64,000 bases of DNA from an uncultured Sutterella sp. (GTDB lineage Bacteria; Pseudomonadota; Gammaproteobacteria; Burkholderiales; Burkholderiaceae_F), in contig UQUS01000005.1 in NCBI GenBank assembly GCA_900544335.1, positions 4,324-68,323 on the forward strand, written 5' to 3'. The position numbers and the translations under genes were made by a program. Positions 10,274-20,202 of the stretch are shown here, piece by piece (positions within the stretch are counted from its first letter, which is position 1; each line of letters begins with the position of its first letter). Under the pieces are notes generated by a model that saw only the letters and a program-made list of their open reading frames with translations, did not search any database and had not been told where the DNA came from.

Positions 10274-10933
10274 ATGCGGGGGACGGACGTTTTTTTATCG
10301 GTTGTGTTAACCGGGCTTGTCGGTTACGGGGTCTATTGCACCCAACAAGAGTCTTGTGATGGCGATGTGGTCACGCGGTCGGTTCCTTTAAGCGTGACGA
10401 TTGCGACTCCGGAAGCGGAACAACCGGAAGACAAAACCGAAGGGCAAGCACTTGAAATCGATGCGTCGCCTAAAAAATGTTTTGTTTTAGGTCCCGTTTC
10501 TCAAAGTTTGACAAAGCGCATTGCCGATAGTCTACGTCGTAGCGGTCTTGAAAAAGAGATGGTAATTTGCGACCGGTTTTTACCGGAGCGTTTTATCGTC
10601 TTTTTAGGCCCTCTGGAAAACAAAACCGCACTCCGAGCTTTTGCCAAACAACTCAAGCAGCAGGGGTATAAAAACGTGCGCCCCATCGAGCGCGGAGCAC
10701 TTGCGCCCGGGCTTGAGATTGCGGAGTTTGAGACCGAATACCAGGCTGCGGCGTACATCGAATCGGGAAAGGCTCCGGGCGTTTCCGGAATTCGTGTCAT
10801 CAAGCGATTGGGAGAGCCTTCCGGACAAGTGAATGTCGTTTTTCAAGCGCTCGACGAATCCGAGGCAAAAAAAGTCTTTTCCTTAGCCGGAAAATTTGCC
10901 GGGCTCAAAGTTCAGGAATGCCCGAAAGACTAA
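10274..10933 (+). CDS. Membrane-anchored SPOR-domain-like protein
   Basis: This 219-residue protein has one N-terminal membrane segment (about residues 6-22), then an acidic, Glu/Pro-rich linker to about residue 60, and a C-terminal region with two SPOR-like repeats. The first runs from KCFVLGPV and contains FIVFLGPLENKTALRAFA; the second contains LEIAEFETEYQAAAYI. SPOR domains bind glycan strands stripped of side chains at division sites, so a role in the periplasm is plausible. The assignment rests on the repeat pattern and on its place after birA-coaX, where such proteins are usual. Its stop codon overlaps that of the convergent HIT gene (shared CTAA, 10930-10933). Confidence 0.65.
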   Translation: MRGTDVFLSVVLTGLVGYGVYCTQQESCDGDVVTRSVPLSVTIATPEAEQPEDKTEGQALEIDASPKKCFVLGPVSQSLTKRIADSLRRSGLEKEMVICDRFLPERFIVFLGPLENKTALRAFAKQLKQQGYKNVRPIERGALAPGLEIAEFETEYQAAAYIESGKAPGVSGIRVIKRLGEPSGQVNVVFQALDESEAKKVFSLAGKFAGLKVQECPKD

Positions 10934-11370
10934 TCCCCGAATTCTTTCGAAAGAATTTGCGGGAGTTGTTGCACGAGAGCTTTGGCGTCCAGACGACGTG
11001 CCGCTAAAACAGATTCGGGCGTTTGTCGCACTTTTTGGCTCCAAGTCGATTCCGGAAAGTACGCATCGTCGCGAAACCGGGCGATGATGTGCCAGTGTAC
11101 GTGCGGGACCAGGGTGCCGAACTCGGCAAGATTTACTTTTTCCGGGTGCATCACACAACGCATCGCCGATTCGATACAAAACACAACGCGCATGACGTGA
11201 TGGCGCTCGGAGTCCGACAAGTCCATCATTTCCTTGACGTGGCGCGTCAAGATGACGCGGATATACCCAGGAAGGTCTTTATTCGAGGCGTCGATGACGT
11301 AGACAAGGGAGTCACGCCAAATTTCCTGCGGGTGATGAAAAACACAAAGAGGACAGGTCGTCGGATTCAT
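10930..11370 (-). CDS. HIT-family nucleotide hydrolase/transferase
   Basis: This 146-residue protein has the histidine-triad motif HVHWHII near residues 90-96, whose central His forms the nucleotidyl intermediate in this superfamily. A CPLC pair at residues 6-9 is a probable half zinc site, as in many bacterial HIT proteins. No membrane or export signal is visible. Its substrate is unknown; family members act on dinucleotides or AMP-linked compounds. It follows the large DUF3683 dehydrogenase by 42 bases on the same strand. Confidence 0.88.
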   Translation of the reverse strand: MNPTTCPLCVFHHPQEIWRDSLVYVIDASNKDLPGYIRVILTRHVKEMMDLSDSERHHVMRVVFCIESAMRCVMHPEKVNLAEFGTLVPHVHWHIIARFRDDAYFPESTWSQKVRQTPESVLAARRLDAKALVQQLPQILSKEFGD

Positions 11371-11412
11371 CGGAGTATCGGTGCGGGGACAAAGCGTCCC
11401 CGCTCACTTTAG

Positions 11413-14400
11413 TTAAACTAAAACGCTTTCGATGCCGTCTTTCTTCACGCGGGCAATAAAGGTTTTAAGCCAGTTATCGCCGAACTTTAAGCGGGCCAAT
11501 TCGACAACAAGGAATTCGGCAGACGTTTTGGTCGACTGCGAGTAGCGGCTGATTCCTTGGAAGCAGCCCGGGCAGGTCGTCAAAATCCGAATGTTGCCTT
11601 CGAAGTTGTCTTTTGTTAACTCCGACCGAGCCTGTAGGATGCTTTCTTCCTTGCGGAAACGGACTTGAGTGGCAATATCCGGGCGTCCGACGGCAAACGT
11701 TCCGGCTTCGCCGCAGCAGTAATCGGTCTGAAGAATTCGACTGGCATCGTTCGGATGCACAAGCCTATTGACAATGTCCGCGCCCTTGACGGCCACAAAC
11801 GGCGTGTGGCAGGGATTGTGATACAGATACCGCGTTTTATCGTCGCCTTGAACGGTAAAGCCCTTTTCCGCTAAGTACTGATGAATGTCAATGAGTCGGC
11901 ACCCCGGGAAAATCTTCTCGAAGTGGTATTCCTTCAGTTGCTTCAAGCACGTGCCGCAACTGACGACGACCGTTTTGATATCCAAGTAATTGAGCGTGTT
12001 GGCCACGCGGTGGAAAAGCACACGGTTTTCCGTGACAAGCTTTTCGGCAAGCGATTCCTGGCCGTTTCCTTTTTGCGGATATCCGCAACACATGTAGCGC
12101 GGAGGCAAGACGGTCTGAACACCGCTTTCAAAAAGAAGCGCCAGTGTGGCGATGCCGACCTCGGGGAACAGGCGGTCATTGCCGCATCCCGGGAAATAAA
12201 GGACGGCTTCGTTATCCAAGGCATCGGGCTTACGAATAATCGGCACGCGCGTCGAATCGGTCAAACCAAAAGCCGTCCGTAACGTTTGCGTCATGCGCGG
12301 CTTCGGAAGCTTGCGGTTCACAAGCGTAATCACCTGTTCGACAAAGGGTTGCTTGCCAGTTGTGTTCGGCGGACGTTTTAATTCGGGCTCAACGGCAACG
12401 TGGAGCAAACGATTGGCGTTTCTCTGGGCACTAAAGCCGAATTGGATGAGCGTTTTTCTTGCTGCCTCTACCGCCGTCGGATTCTGCAGATTTAAAAACG
12501 CCATACCGGCAGCTTTGGCCGGTTGCAAATGCTTGAGTCCGGAGTCATGCAGCAGGTCACGCATGAGAATCGTGACGTCGCCGAAATTAATCTTGACCGG
12601 ACAGACGGGCCGGCACTTCATGCAAAGTGTGCAGTGATCGGAAAGGTCCTCGATGGACTCAAGATGGCGTTTACTGAGGCCGCGCCGCGTTTGCTCTTCG
12701 TACAGGAACGCTTCGATTAAAAGCGATGTGGCAAGAATCTTATTGCGCGGCGAATACAACAGATTGGCTCGCGGCACGTGTGTTGTGCAACGCGGCTTAC
12801 ATTTTCCGCAACGCAGGCAGTTTTTAATCGCATCGCTGATGGCTTTAATCTGCGTTTGTTGCATGATGAGCGACTCGGCGCCGAGCAAGTTAAAACTCGG
12901 GGTGTAGGCATTTTCCAAGCCGCCTTCCTTACGCAGTTTTCCGGCATTAAAGTGGCGCTGTGGGTCGACGCGATCGAGATAAGCATAAAAAGGCTTTAAG
13001 TCTTTTTCATCGACAAAGGCAATCTTCGTGAGCCCGATGCCGTGTTCCCCGGTAATCGAACCGCCGAGTTTCTTGGCTGCGTTCATGACAAGAGAAATCG
13101 CCTTTTCGCCGAGTTGCATCATCGCGTAGTTATCCGAATTGAGCGGAACGTTCGTGTGAACGTTTCCGTCACCGGCATGCATGTGCAACGCGATAAAGAC
13201 ACGACCGTGCAAAACCTTGTCGTGGATTGTGTCGATATCCTCGAGAATGTCCTCGAAGATGTTGGACGGGAAAATCTTAGCCAGCGGATCTCGGACTTCC
13301 GTATGCCACGAGATACGCAAAACGCGGTCGTACACGATGTCAAAAAGCGTCGCGTCTTGACCGTAAGGCTTGACAGCGGCTGCCGGGAACTTGAGCCCGA
13401 GCGGTTTTAACTCGGTCAGCGCCTGTTCCAAGGGGAAATCTAAGTTCTCCAAGATGTACGTCCAGCGCTTTTTGACAAGCGTGAGCAACTCCAAGGCCTT
13501 GGGTACGGCATTTTGGAGTAAGCCTTCTTTGGAAGCATCTGGATCGGTTTTTGCCAGCGTCAGGTACTTTTGTAAATCGGCGATAACGGCATCGACCATC
13601 TCGAGCTTGTTTTTCACGGAGCACTCGATATTAAAGTGCTCGCAGATAATCGTGTAATCGCCGATTTTTTCCAAAGGAATCACAACGTCTTCATTGAGTT
13701 TGAAGGCGTTCGTATGGGCACTGATGGCCGCCGTACGGCTTCGCTCGTGCCAGAACTGAAAGCGTTTTTCTGGCGTAGAGGCAATGTAGCCTTCGCCGTT
13801 ATGCGCCTGACACAATTGAACGACCTTTTGGCAAACGGCATCCAAGGCCTTTTCGTCATCGCCCACGATGTCTCCGACAAGAACCATCTTGGGAAACTCA
13901 CGGCGTTGTGTTTTGGGCGGATACCCGACGGCATGCAAATACCGGTCGTCCATGTGCTCCAAGCCGGCGAGCATGCAGCCGTCCGGGTGCGAATCGAGCA
14001 TTTGTGTGATGCCGACAATGGCAGGACCGGCTTCGCTTGCGGCGCCGAAAAACTCCAGGCACAGCGTGCGGCCGAGCTTAGGAAGACGGTGTAAAACCCA
14101 GGTCGCCGCCGTAATCAGGCCGTCGCACCCTTCTTTTTGGACGCCCGGAAGGCCACCGAGGAATTTATTGGAAACGTCTTTGCCGAGGCCGGGTTTTCGA
14201 AATGTCGTTCCCGGAATGGTGAGCAATTCTTTTTTCAGAATGACGGCCTTGCTCGGATCGGATTCCGTCCCGTCTCGGGTGGTGATTTCCCACGTGACGG
14301 TCTTTTGCTTGTGAATCTTATCCAGGTTGTGATTGAGGCGAACGACATCAACCCAATTGCCGTCCGGATTGACCATACGGTAGCTGGCCAGATTATCAAC

Positions 14401-15324
14401 GGCCGTGCCCCACAGACAGGCCTTTTTGCCGCCGGAGTTTTCGCTGATGTTGCCGCCGATGGTCGAACTGTCGGCACTGGCCGGATCGACGGAAAACACC
14501 AGACCGGCCGCATCGGCCGCTTGCATCACCCGACGCGTAATCGCGCCGCATCCCGTGCAAATCACCGGCGTCGTATCGGTACGTCCCGGAAGGGTCTGTT
14601 CGAAAACGGGACTGACGAAATCGAGTTTTTCCGTATTAATCACGGCGCTTAAAGCGCTCATCGGAACGGCGCCGCCCGTGTACCCGGTTCCGCCGCCGCG
14701 CGGAATGATGACTAGACCCAAATCAATGCAGGAACGCACCAAAGAAGGTAGCTCCGATTCACTGTCGGGCGTTAATACCACAAAGGGGTATTCGATACGC
14801 CAATCCGTTGCGTCCGTTACGTGGGAGACGCGGGTAAAGGGATCGAAGCGAATGTTGTCCTTGTGGGTATGACGCTTGAGGGTACGAAGGACTTTGGAAC
14901 GCAGTTTTGCGATGTCCGTAAAGCTTTTTTCAAAGCGGTCGACGGCGAGCGATGCATTCTCGATGAGCTTGCCGACATCGGCATCGGCGGCTTTGTCTTC
15001 TTTGCGGCGCTTGCTCATTTCGGTTAAGCGATGGCGCAAAGCTTCGATCAGAAGACGGCGGCGTTTTTTGTCGGCCAGTAAATCGTCCTGTAGGTAGGGG
15101 TTTCTCTGAACCACCCAAATGTCGCCCAAGACTTCAAAGAGCATGCGAGCCGATTGCCCCGTTCTTGTTAAGGAGCGAAGGCTCTTTAAAAGTGACCAAC
15201 TGTCTTCGCCCAAGAGGCGAATCACAATTTCCTTGTCGGAAAAAGACGTGTAGTTGTAAGGAATTTCGCGAACACGTGTCGCTACCGCAGGGGCGGCATC
15301 CTTAGGTTGGTTCTGAGTGGTCAT
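11413..15324 (-). CDS. DUF3683-containing FAD / Fe-S dehydrogenase (D-lactate/glycolate oxidase-like fusion)
   Basis: This 1303-residue fusion joins units that are separate in many bacteria. The N-terminal ~130 residues match DUF3683. An FAD-binding type 4 domain follows, with the glycine-rich [14 protein letters not shown] near residues 207-220, then the FAD-oxidase C-terminal domain ending near [13 protein letters not shown] and GEHGIG. A two-cluster ferredoxin unit has [11 protein letters not shown] and [11 protein letters not shown]. Two CCG domains close the protein (MCCGYP, then DYCCGEAGT and TTCPGC). The arrangement resembles GlcD plus GlcF, so it probably oxidises a 2-hydroxy acid and passes electrons through Fe-S clusters to quinone. 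The substrate is inferred, not shown. The full set of cofactor Cys residues appears present. Confidence 0.88.
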   Translation of the reverse strand: MTTQNQPKDAAPAVATRVREIPYNYTSFSDKEIVIRLLGEDSWSLLKSLRSLTRTGQSARMLFEVLGDIWVVQRNPYLQDDLLADKKRRRLLIEALRHRLTEMSKRRKEDKAADADVGKLIENASLAVDRFEKSFTDIAKLRSKVLRTLKRHTHKDNIRFDPFTRVSHVTDATDWRIEYPFVVLTPDSESELPSLVRSCIDLGLVIIPRGGGTGYTGGAVPMSALSAVINTEKLDFVSPVFEQTLPGRTDTTPVICTGCGAITRRVMQAADAAGLVFSVDPASADSSTIGGNISENSGGKKACLWGTAVDNLASYRMVNPDGNWVDVVRLNHNLDKIHKQKTVTWEITTRDGTESDPSKAVILKKELLTIPGTTFRKPGLGKDVSNKFLGGLPGVQKEGCDGLITAATWVLHRLPKLGRTLCLEFFGAASEAGPAIVGITQMLDSHPDGCMLAGLEHMDDRYLHAVGYPPKTQRREFPKMVLVGDIVGDDEKALDAVCQKVVQLCQAHNGEGYIASTPEKRFQFWHERSRTAAISAHTNAFKLNEDVVIPLEKIGDYTIICEHFNIECSVKNKLEMVDAVIADLQKYLTLAKTDPDASKEGLLQNAVPKALELLTLVKKRWTYILENLDFPLEQALTELKPLGLKFPAAAVKPYGQDATLFDIVYDRVLRISWHTEVRDPLAKIFPSNIFEDILEDIDTIHDKVLHGRVFIALHMHAGDGNVHTNVPLNSDNYAMMQLGEKAISLVMNAAKKLGGSITGEHGIGLTKIAFVDEKDLKPFYAYLDRVDPQRHFNAGKLRKEGGLENAYTPSFNLLGAESLIMQQTQIKAISDAIKNCLRCGKCKPRCTTHVPRANLLYSPRNKILATSLLIEAFLYEEQTRRGLSKRHLESIEDLSDHCTLCMKCRPVCPVKINFGDVTILMRDLLHDSGLKHLQPAKAAGMAFLNLQNPTAVEAARKTLIQFGFSAQRNANRLLHVAVEPELKRPPNTTGKQPFVEQVITLVNRKLPKPRMTQTLRTAFGLTDSTRVPIIRKPDALDNEAVLYFPGCGNDRLFPEVGIATLALLFESGVQTVLPPRYMCCGYPQKGNGQESLAEKLVTENRVLFHRVANTLNYLDIKTVVVSCGTCLKQLKEYHFEKIFPGCRLIDIHQYLAEKGFTVQGDDKTRYLYHNPCHTPFVAVKGADIVNRLVHPNDASRILQTDYCCGEAGTFAVGRPDIATQVRFRKEESILQARSELTKDNFEGNIRILTTCPGCFQGISRYSQSTKTSAEFLVVELARLKFGDNWLKTFIARVKKDGIESVLV

Positions 15325-15372
15325 AAATGCAAAGAAAACAAAAAGGAGAAACCGAAACGCCCATTGTACCGA

Positions 15373-15630
15373 CTAGTTTGACGGGTTGCGGATCAGACGT
15401 TGCCGTTCGGAAATCGGTCTTTCGCACAGGCGGAAAATGCCGGAGTCATCATCGTAAATGTCGTACGTCCATTTTACGTTGCCCCGCAGGTCTTCGAGCC
15501 ACGCTCGCACCGGAACATCTAACTCGTCGATATTGGCATTTAGGTAGCTTTCGGCTTCATAGGCCGTGGCGAACGTTTCGACGAATTCGCCGTAATCTAG
15601 GACAACTTGAACCACTAAATCCCTTCGCAT
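15373..15630 (-). CDS. Small uncharacterised protein, 85 residues
   Basis: I do not recognise this protein. The ATG at 15630 is chosen because the ribosome site aaagga lies just upstream on the minus strand. The frame is open to 15681, but that overlaps the M20 peptidase coding region. The sequence opens with alternating hydrophobic strands (DLVVQVVLDYG), has an acidic centre (NIDELDVP, IYDDDSG) and a basic tail. No signal peptide or membrane segment is seen. It starts 11 bases after the M20 peptidase stop and ends 48 bases before the DUF3683 gene, so it is probably co-transcribed with both. Confidence 0.65.
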   Translation of the reverse strand: MRRDLVVQVVLDYGEFVETFATAYEAESYLNANIDELDVPVRAWLEDLRGNVKWTYDIYDDDSGIFRLCERPISERQRLIRNPSN

Positions 15631-15641
15631 GGCTGTTTCCT

Positions 15642-17045
15642 TTAAGGCATATCGGCAATCACGCGGGCTAAAGCGCGGCAAAGAGCTTCGACATAATCTA
15701 AATGCAACGCTTCATCGGGTCCGTGGGCATTTGAATTCGGACCGAGAACACCGGTCAGAAGGAACTGAGCCTGAGGACACGCCGGTTCCAGAATATCAAA
15801 GATGGAAAGCGAACCGCCTTCGCCCGAATACACGGCGCTTTGTCCGAAGACACTTTGCCCGGCTTTTTCAATACTGTGTTGTAGCCAAGGCTCTTCGCGC
15901 GGCGCATCCCAACCGGCGAACGAGGAAATGTCCGTCAGTTCCGTGCGCGCTCCGAACGGAGGATTGGAAAGAAGAATGCGTTTGAGGGTCTGAGCGGCAA
16001 CGGTGGCATCGACACGCGGCGGCAATCGGAGCGAAAGACGTAGGGCCGTGTAGGAACGAAGAACGTTGCCGGCACAGGAAATATCCGGGAGCCCTTGGGC
16101 CCCTGTAATCGCCAATTGCGGCATCCAAGTTTGCGCAAGAATGGCTTTTTCCGCGTCCTTAAAACGAGGAGCCGGCGAATCAATCCAAGGGAAGTCCCCG
16201 GCAAAAGAGGCAGAAAGTGCTGCTTTGGCTCGGATTTGCTCTAAGCGCTCTTGTGGGATTGTGGCGTAAAACGCCGAATCGCGAATCGTTCCGGTGGCGC
16301 TTTCTTCTAGGCGCTCCAGGAGTTGACGGGCAATCATAAACGAGTCGGGAACAATGCCGGAGGCCGTGCCCGAGTGCACGCCGTGCTTTAAGACACTGAC
16401 TTTGAGTGTGGCCGTCAAAACACCGCGAAAGTTCGTTGTGATGCAAAGACGCTTGTAATCTAAGCACCCGGCATCGAGAATCAGAGCCAGGCGTACGTCT
16501 TGAAGTTCTTTTTTAAGGCAATCGATCCAATACGCAAAATCGGTCGACCCCGACTCTTCGCAGGTTTCGAAAATACCGACAAAACGGGGGTGTGCAATGC
16601 GGCCCTTTCTGAGGGCGTGGACGAGACTGACGGCCGAGTAAAAACTATAGCCGTCATCAGCAGCGCCTCGTCCGTATAAAACGGCTCCTTCCTTTTTCGG
16701 GCAAAAAGGAGCGCGACCGCAGGTCCATGAACCGCCTTCGGGTTGTTTATCTAAGTGGCCGTAAAAAAGGACGGAGCCGCTTTTCGTGCAGCCCTCGGAG
16801 GCGGGCACTTCGAAAAATAAGAGCGGAGTCTTTCCGGGCTCGGACAAAACCGTATAGCGGATGTCGGGGACAAGGAACTTTCCGAATTCTTGAGCCTCGT
16901 CAACGGCGCGGCGCAGGTACCCGTGCTCCTCCCAACGGGAATCGAACATCGGAGAAAGACTCGGCACGCGGATGAATTTTTCCAGGGCCTGTTCTGTTTC
17001 GTTTTGCCACAAATCGTGCAAAACGGCGTCGGTTTTTGAAAACAT
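15642..17045 (-). CDS. M20-family zinc dipeptidase/carboxypeptidase (CNDP-like)
   Basis: This is a 467-residue cytoplasmic metallopeptidase of the M20 family, similar to carnosinase-type dipeptidases. Di-zinc ligands can be seen in FYGHLDKQPEG (His), GRGAADDGYS (bridging Asp), ETCEESGS (catalytic and ligand Glu), LDAGCLD (Asp) and the C-terminal NAHGPDEAL (His). The dimerisation domain sits between about residues 215 and 360 (LKHGVHSGTASG). It probably cleaves di- or tripeptides taken up as nutrients, which would suit an asaccharolytic organism; that last step is inference. It lies six bases downstream of rlpA on the same strand. Confidence 0.88.
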   Translation of the reverse strand: MFSKTDAVLHDLWQNETEQALEKFIRVPSLSPMFDSRWEEHGYLRRAVDEAQEFGKFLVPDIRYTVLSEPGKTPLLFFEVPASEGCTKSGSVLFYGHLDKQPEGGSWTCGRAPFCPKKEGAVLYGRGAADDGYSFYSAVSLVHALRKGRIAHPRFVGIFETCEESGSTDFAYWIDCLKKELQDVRLALILDAGCLDYKRLCITTNFRGVLTATLKVSVLKHGVHSGTASGIVPDSFMIARQLLERLEESATGTIRDSAFYATIPQERLEQIRAKAALSASFAGDFPWIDSPAPRFKDAEKAILAQTWMPQLAITGAQGLPDISCAGNVLRSYTALRLSLRLPPRVDATVAAQTLKRILLSNPPFGARTELTDISSFAGWDAPREEPWLQHSIEKAGQSVFGQSAVYSGEGGSLSIFDILEPACPQAQFLLTGVLGPNSNAHGPDEALHLDYVEALCRALARVIADMP

Positions 17046-17051
17046 AACAAC

Positions 17052-18251
17052 TTACCTTTGTATGACAAATGCGCGAATTCCGAGAAGCGAGGCGATGCTC
17101 TCGCACAGTGTTTGAGCGGCAGACCGATCGGCAACGGAACCGATTAAAACACGATGAAGTTTTTCGTCCGAGACAACACGCACTCGGGCCGAAATGTCAT
17201 GCTCGGAAAGCATCATTTCCGCATGTGCAGCCGCTTCGCGTGCATTGGTTTCGTTGGAAAAAGCGCCGATTTGAACGGACCACGTCACCCCGGTCGGAAC
17301 GCCGGCTGTAACGCGCGTCGAGGCAGCTTCGTTCAGGATGGAGGCGATGGTATCGGCCTGAGCGTCAGTGCTTTCGTCCGTCTCTTCGGCCGCACTCTGA
17401 ACGGTTCCGATATCGATGACCGGGCTTTCGGTTATTTCCGAGACGGCGGCAGCGTCGGCCTCATCGGAAGGCGCGTTACTTTGAGCCGACGGAATAGGAC
17501 TTAAAACCGGAGTATCTGCAACGGACGGAACAGGGGCAGGGGCCGATGCTGATGCCACGGAGACAATCGTGTCCTGAGACTCCGGGACTTGAATCACAGG
17601 TGCGATTATCGGCGTGACAGGCTCGATTGCCGGCGCGGCTTTCACGGGTTCGGCTGTGGCGAGTTGCGTTCTCGGGGTTTCTGTTCGATAGTTTCCCGCG
17701 GCAATGTCGCGCCGCGTGATGCGTTCGACTTTCACGCGCGCCGTTCCCGCAGTGTGGTAGCCGAGCTTGACAGCGGCGGCATAACTCATGTCGATTACGC
17801 GACCGCCGAGGAAGGGCCCTCGGTCATTGACACGAACAATCACGCTTTTCCCGTTTTTCAGGTTCGTCACGCGGGCGTAGCTCGGAAGCTCCATGGTCGG
17901 GTGGGCGGCCGTCATGGCAAACATGTCATAGCGCTCGCCGATAGCGGTTTTGCGTCCGTGAAATTGTTTTCCGTACCAACTGGCGATGCCCGTTTGAGAA
18001 AAGGAGCGGTCCCCGGACATCGGGTAGTAACGTTTTCCCATGACGGTGTACGGACGATTTGCGGCTTTATAGGGCTTCTCGACTTTGAGAGCCGTATGTT
18101 CCTGAGCGGAAAAGGAATGGGACGAGTCGGGCGGACCGTCTTTGTCGTAAAACTTTCCCGCTTTAGATAGCACCGATGAGCCGGAGCATCCGATGAGGGC
18201 AGCGGTCAATCCCAAACAGGAAACTAAAAGAATCGGGCGGGCAAAGAACAT
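17052..18251 (-). CDS. rlpA: Septal lytic transglycosylase lipoprotein RlpA
   Basis: RlpA cleaves stem-peptide-free glycan strands during daughter-cell separation. The 399-residue protein begins with a lipoprotein signal whose lipobox LIGC places the lipid on Cys22. The double-psi beta-barrel domain is at about residues 85-185, with ASWYGKQFHGRKTA and the catalytic Asp in RVNDRGPF. A long Pro/Ala/Ser/Glu-rich linker (about 205-315) leads to a C-terminal SPOR domain (TWSVQIGAFS to the end) that directs it to septal peptidoglycan. It is divergent from gatC, 181 bases away. Confidence 0.94.
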   Translation of the reverse strand: MFFARPILLVSCLGLTAALIGCSGSSVLSKAGKFYDKDGPPDSSHSFSAQEHTALKVEKPYKAANRPYTVMGKRYYPMSGDRSFSQTGIASWYGKQFHGRKTAIGERYDMFAMTAAHPTMELPSYARVTNLKNGKSVIVRVNDRGPFLGGRVIDMSYAAAVKLGYHTAGTARVKVERITRRDIAAGNYRTETPRTQLATAEPVKAAPAIEPVTPIIAPVIQVPESQDTIVSVASASAPAPVPSVADTPVLSPIPSAQSNAPSDEADAAAVSEITESPVIDIGTVQSAAEETDESTDAQADTIASILNEAASTRVTAGVPTGVTWSVQIGAFSNETNAREAAAHAEMMLSEHDISARVRVVSDEKLHRVLIGSVADRSAAQTLCESIASLLGIRAFVIQR

Positions 18252-18432
18252 AACGAAATGTTTCGTGTGAAAAGGGTTGCAACGTTTGGTAGAAAGGATA
18301 GCGCCAATACAGGGGAAAGAGGGGTAAATAGACTATGATTACAGTCTGAAGACACTGTTTTGGTTCGGATAAAAGAATTCGAGCCTACGGGGTTTTTGTT
18401 TGTTCACATTTTCGATTTACTCAGAGATTGCT

Positions 18433-18720
18433 ATGGCCCTGGCTTTAGAAGATGTTCGCCGTATTGCCGAACTTGCGCATATCGATATCGATCAAGCGCA
18501 GGCAGTTCGCATGCAAGGGGAACTCAACGACATTTTTAAGATGATTGAACGCATTCAGGCAGTTGACACAACACAGGTCGAGCCGATGATGCATCCGCAC
18601 GACGATGTACAGCGGCTGCGCGAGGACTGTGTGGTCTTCGGAAACAATCGGGATGAGAACATGAAAAACGCTCCCGAGGCCTACGAAGGGCTTTTCTTGG
18701 TCCCGCAGGTCATCGAATAG
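18433..18720 (+). CDS. gatC: Asp-tRNA(Asn)/Glu-tRNA(Gln) amidotransferase subunit C
   Basis: GatC is the small stabilising subunit of the GatCAB amidotransferase, which converts Glu-tRNA(Gln) and Asp-tRNA(Asn) to the correct amidated forms. The ATG at 18433 gives 95 residues, the usual family size, beginning MALALEDVRRIAELAHI. An upstream in-frame TTG at 18400 is less likely. The conserved MMHPHDDVQRLRED block is present. The gene starts the gatC-gatA-gatB operon. A short inverted repeat AGACT/AGTCT (18330-18347) lies about 90 bases upstream, in the divergent promoter region shared with rlpA. Confidence 0.95.
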   Translation: MALALEDVRRIAELAHIDIDQAQAVRMQGELNDIFKMIERIQAVDTTQVEPMMHPHDDVQRLREDCVVFGNNRDENMKNAPEAYEGLFLVPQVIE

Positions 18721-18729
18721 GGGAGCAAG

Positions 18730-20184
18730 ATGACAGAGACATTTCATACCGTAGTCGAGTTATCGAAGGCGTTGGCCACCAAAAAAATCAGTGCCGTCGA
18801 GCTTGCCGAGCACTACCTTAAGCGCATCGATGCGGCTCGCAACCTCAATTGTTTTTTGGATGTGCGTCCGGAAGTAACCCTCGAACAGGCACGAGAAGCC
18901 GACAAGAAAATCGCACAGGGAAATGCCGGTCGCTTGACCGGTATTCCGATTGCGCACAAAGATATTTTCGTCACAAAAGAGTGGGCTTCGACGGCCGGTA
19001 GCCGTATGCTCGAAGGCTATATGAGTCCGTTTGATGCGGCGGTTGTTCGAAAACTCAAGCAGGCCGGGATGGTCACGCTCGGCAAACTCAATTGCGATGA
19101 GTTCGCGATGGGCTCGGCAAACGAAAATTCCGCCTACGGCAAGGTTTTCAATCCCTGGGACCCCAATGCCGTTCCCGGCGGCAGTTCCGGCGGTTCCGCC
19201 AGTTGCATTGCCGCCGGTCTCGCTCCGATTGCCACGGCAACCGATACGGGCGGGTCGATTCGGGAACCGGCAAGTTTTTGCGGCATTACGGGAGTCAAAC
19301 CCACATACGGTCGTCCGAGCCGACTGGGCATGATTGCGTTTGCCTCGAGCTTAGATACCGCCGGCTTAATGGCGCATACGGTCGAAGACATTGCCTGGGT
19401 TTTAGGCGACATGGTCGGTTTCGAGCCGTGGGATTCCACGAGCGAAAACGTCCCGACCGAAGACTTTGCTCATGATTTAGACAAAGGTGTCAAGGGACTG
19501 AAAATCGGCGTTCCTCGCGCTTGGTTTACCGAGAGCTTGGATTCGGAAGTGGCCGGGGCCATTTCCAAGGTCATCGACGAGTACAAAGCCCAAGGGGCCG
19601 AGATTGTCGACGTGGAGCTACCTAATGCCGGGCTCGGCGTTTCCGTTTATTACGTTGTGGCGTGCGCGGAAGCCAGTTCCAACTTGTCGCGCTTTGACGG
19701 TGTGCGCTACGGGTACCGCGCCAAGGACTACGGCGACATTCAGGACATGATTAAAAAGAGTCGCAACGAAGGCTTCGGAGCCGAACCTAAGCGGCGAATT
19801 TTAATCGGAACGTATGTGCTTTCGCACGGTTACTACGATGCCTACTACATCAAGGCACAGAAGGTTCGTCGTCTGATTGTCAATGAATTTACCGAGGCTT
19901 TTAAACACGTCGACGCCATCTTAAGTCCCGTGACGACGTCAACGGCATTTGATTTCGGAGCCAAGAGCGATCCTGTTGTCGCGTACATGGGGGATTTGTA
20001 TACGGTTCCGGCATCGCTTGCCGGATTGCCTTGTATGAGTATGCCCTGCGGCATTCATTCAAATGGGCGCCCGATCGGCGTGCAACTGGCTTGCCCGCGC
20101 TTTGCGGAAGCCAAGATGCTGCGGATTGCCAACGCGTTCCAGAAAGCAACGGATTGGCATTTGCGTCACCCGGGAAAAAACTAG
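18730..20184 (+). CDS. gatA: Asp-tRNA(Asn)/Glu-tRNA(Gln) amidotransferase subunit A
   Basis: GatA is the amidase subunit that releases ammonia from glutamine for the tRNA-dependent amidation. The 484-residue protein carries the amidase-signature triad: Lys77 in AHKDIF, the cis-Ser in GGSSGGSA (residues 150-157), and the nucleophilic Ser in DTGGSIREP near residue 176. Length and motifs are canonical. It starts nine bases after gatC with the ribosome site gggagc. Possession of GatCAB suggests the organism makes Gln-tRNA and/or Asn-tRNA indirectly. Confidence 0.98.
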   Translation: MTETFHTVVELSKALATKKISAVELAEHYLKRIDAARNLNCFLDVRPEVTLEQAREADKKIAQGNAGRLTGIPIAHKDIFVTKEWASTAGSRMLEGYMSPFDAAVVRKLKQAGMVTLGKLNCDEFAMGSANENSAYGKVFNPWDPNAVPGGSSGGSASCIAAGLAPIATATDTGGSIREPASFCGITGVKPTYGRPSRLGMIAFASSLDTAGLMAHTVEDIAWVLGDMVGFEPWDSTSENVPTEDFAHDLDKGVKGLKIGVPRAWFTESLDSEVAGAISKVIDEYKAQGAEIVDVELPNAGLGVSVYYVVACAEASSNLSRFDGVRYGYRAKDYGDIQDMIKKSRNEGFGAEPKRRILIGTYVLSHGYYDAYYIKAQKVRRLIVNEFTEAFKHVDAILSPVTTSTAFDFGAKSDPVVAYMGDLYTVPASLAGLPCMSMPCGIHSNGRPIGVQLACPRFAEAKMLRIANAFQKATDWHLRHPGKN

Positions 20185-20202
20185 GATTGAACGGAGAAGA
20201 AA

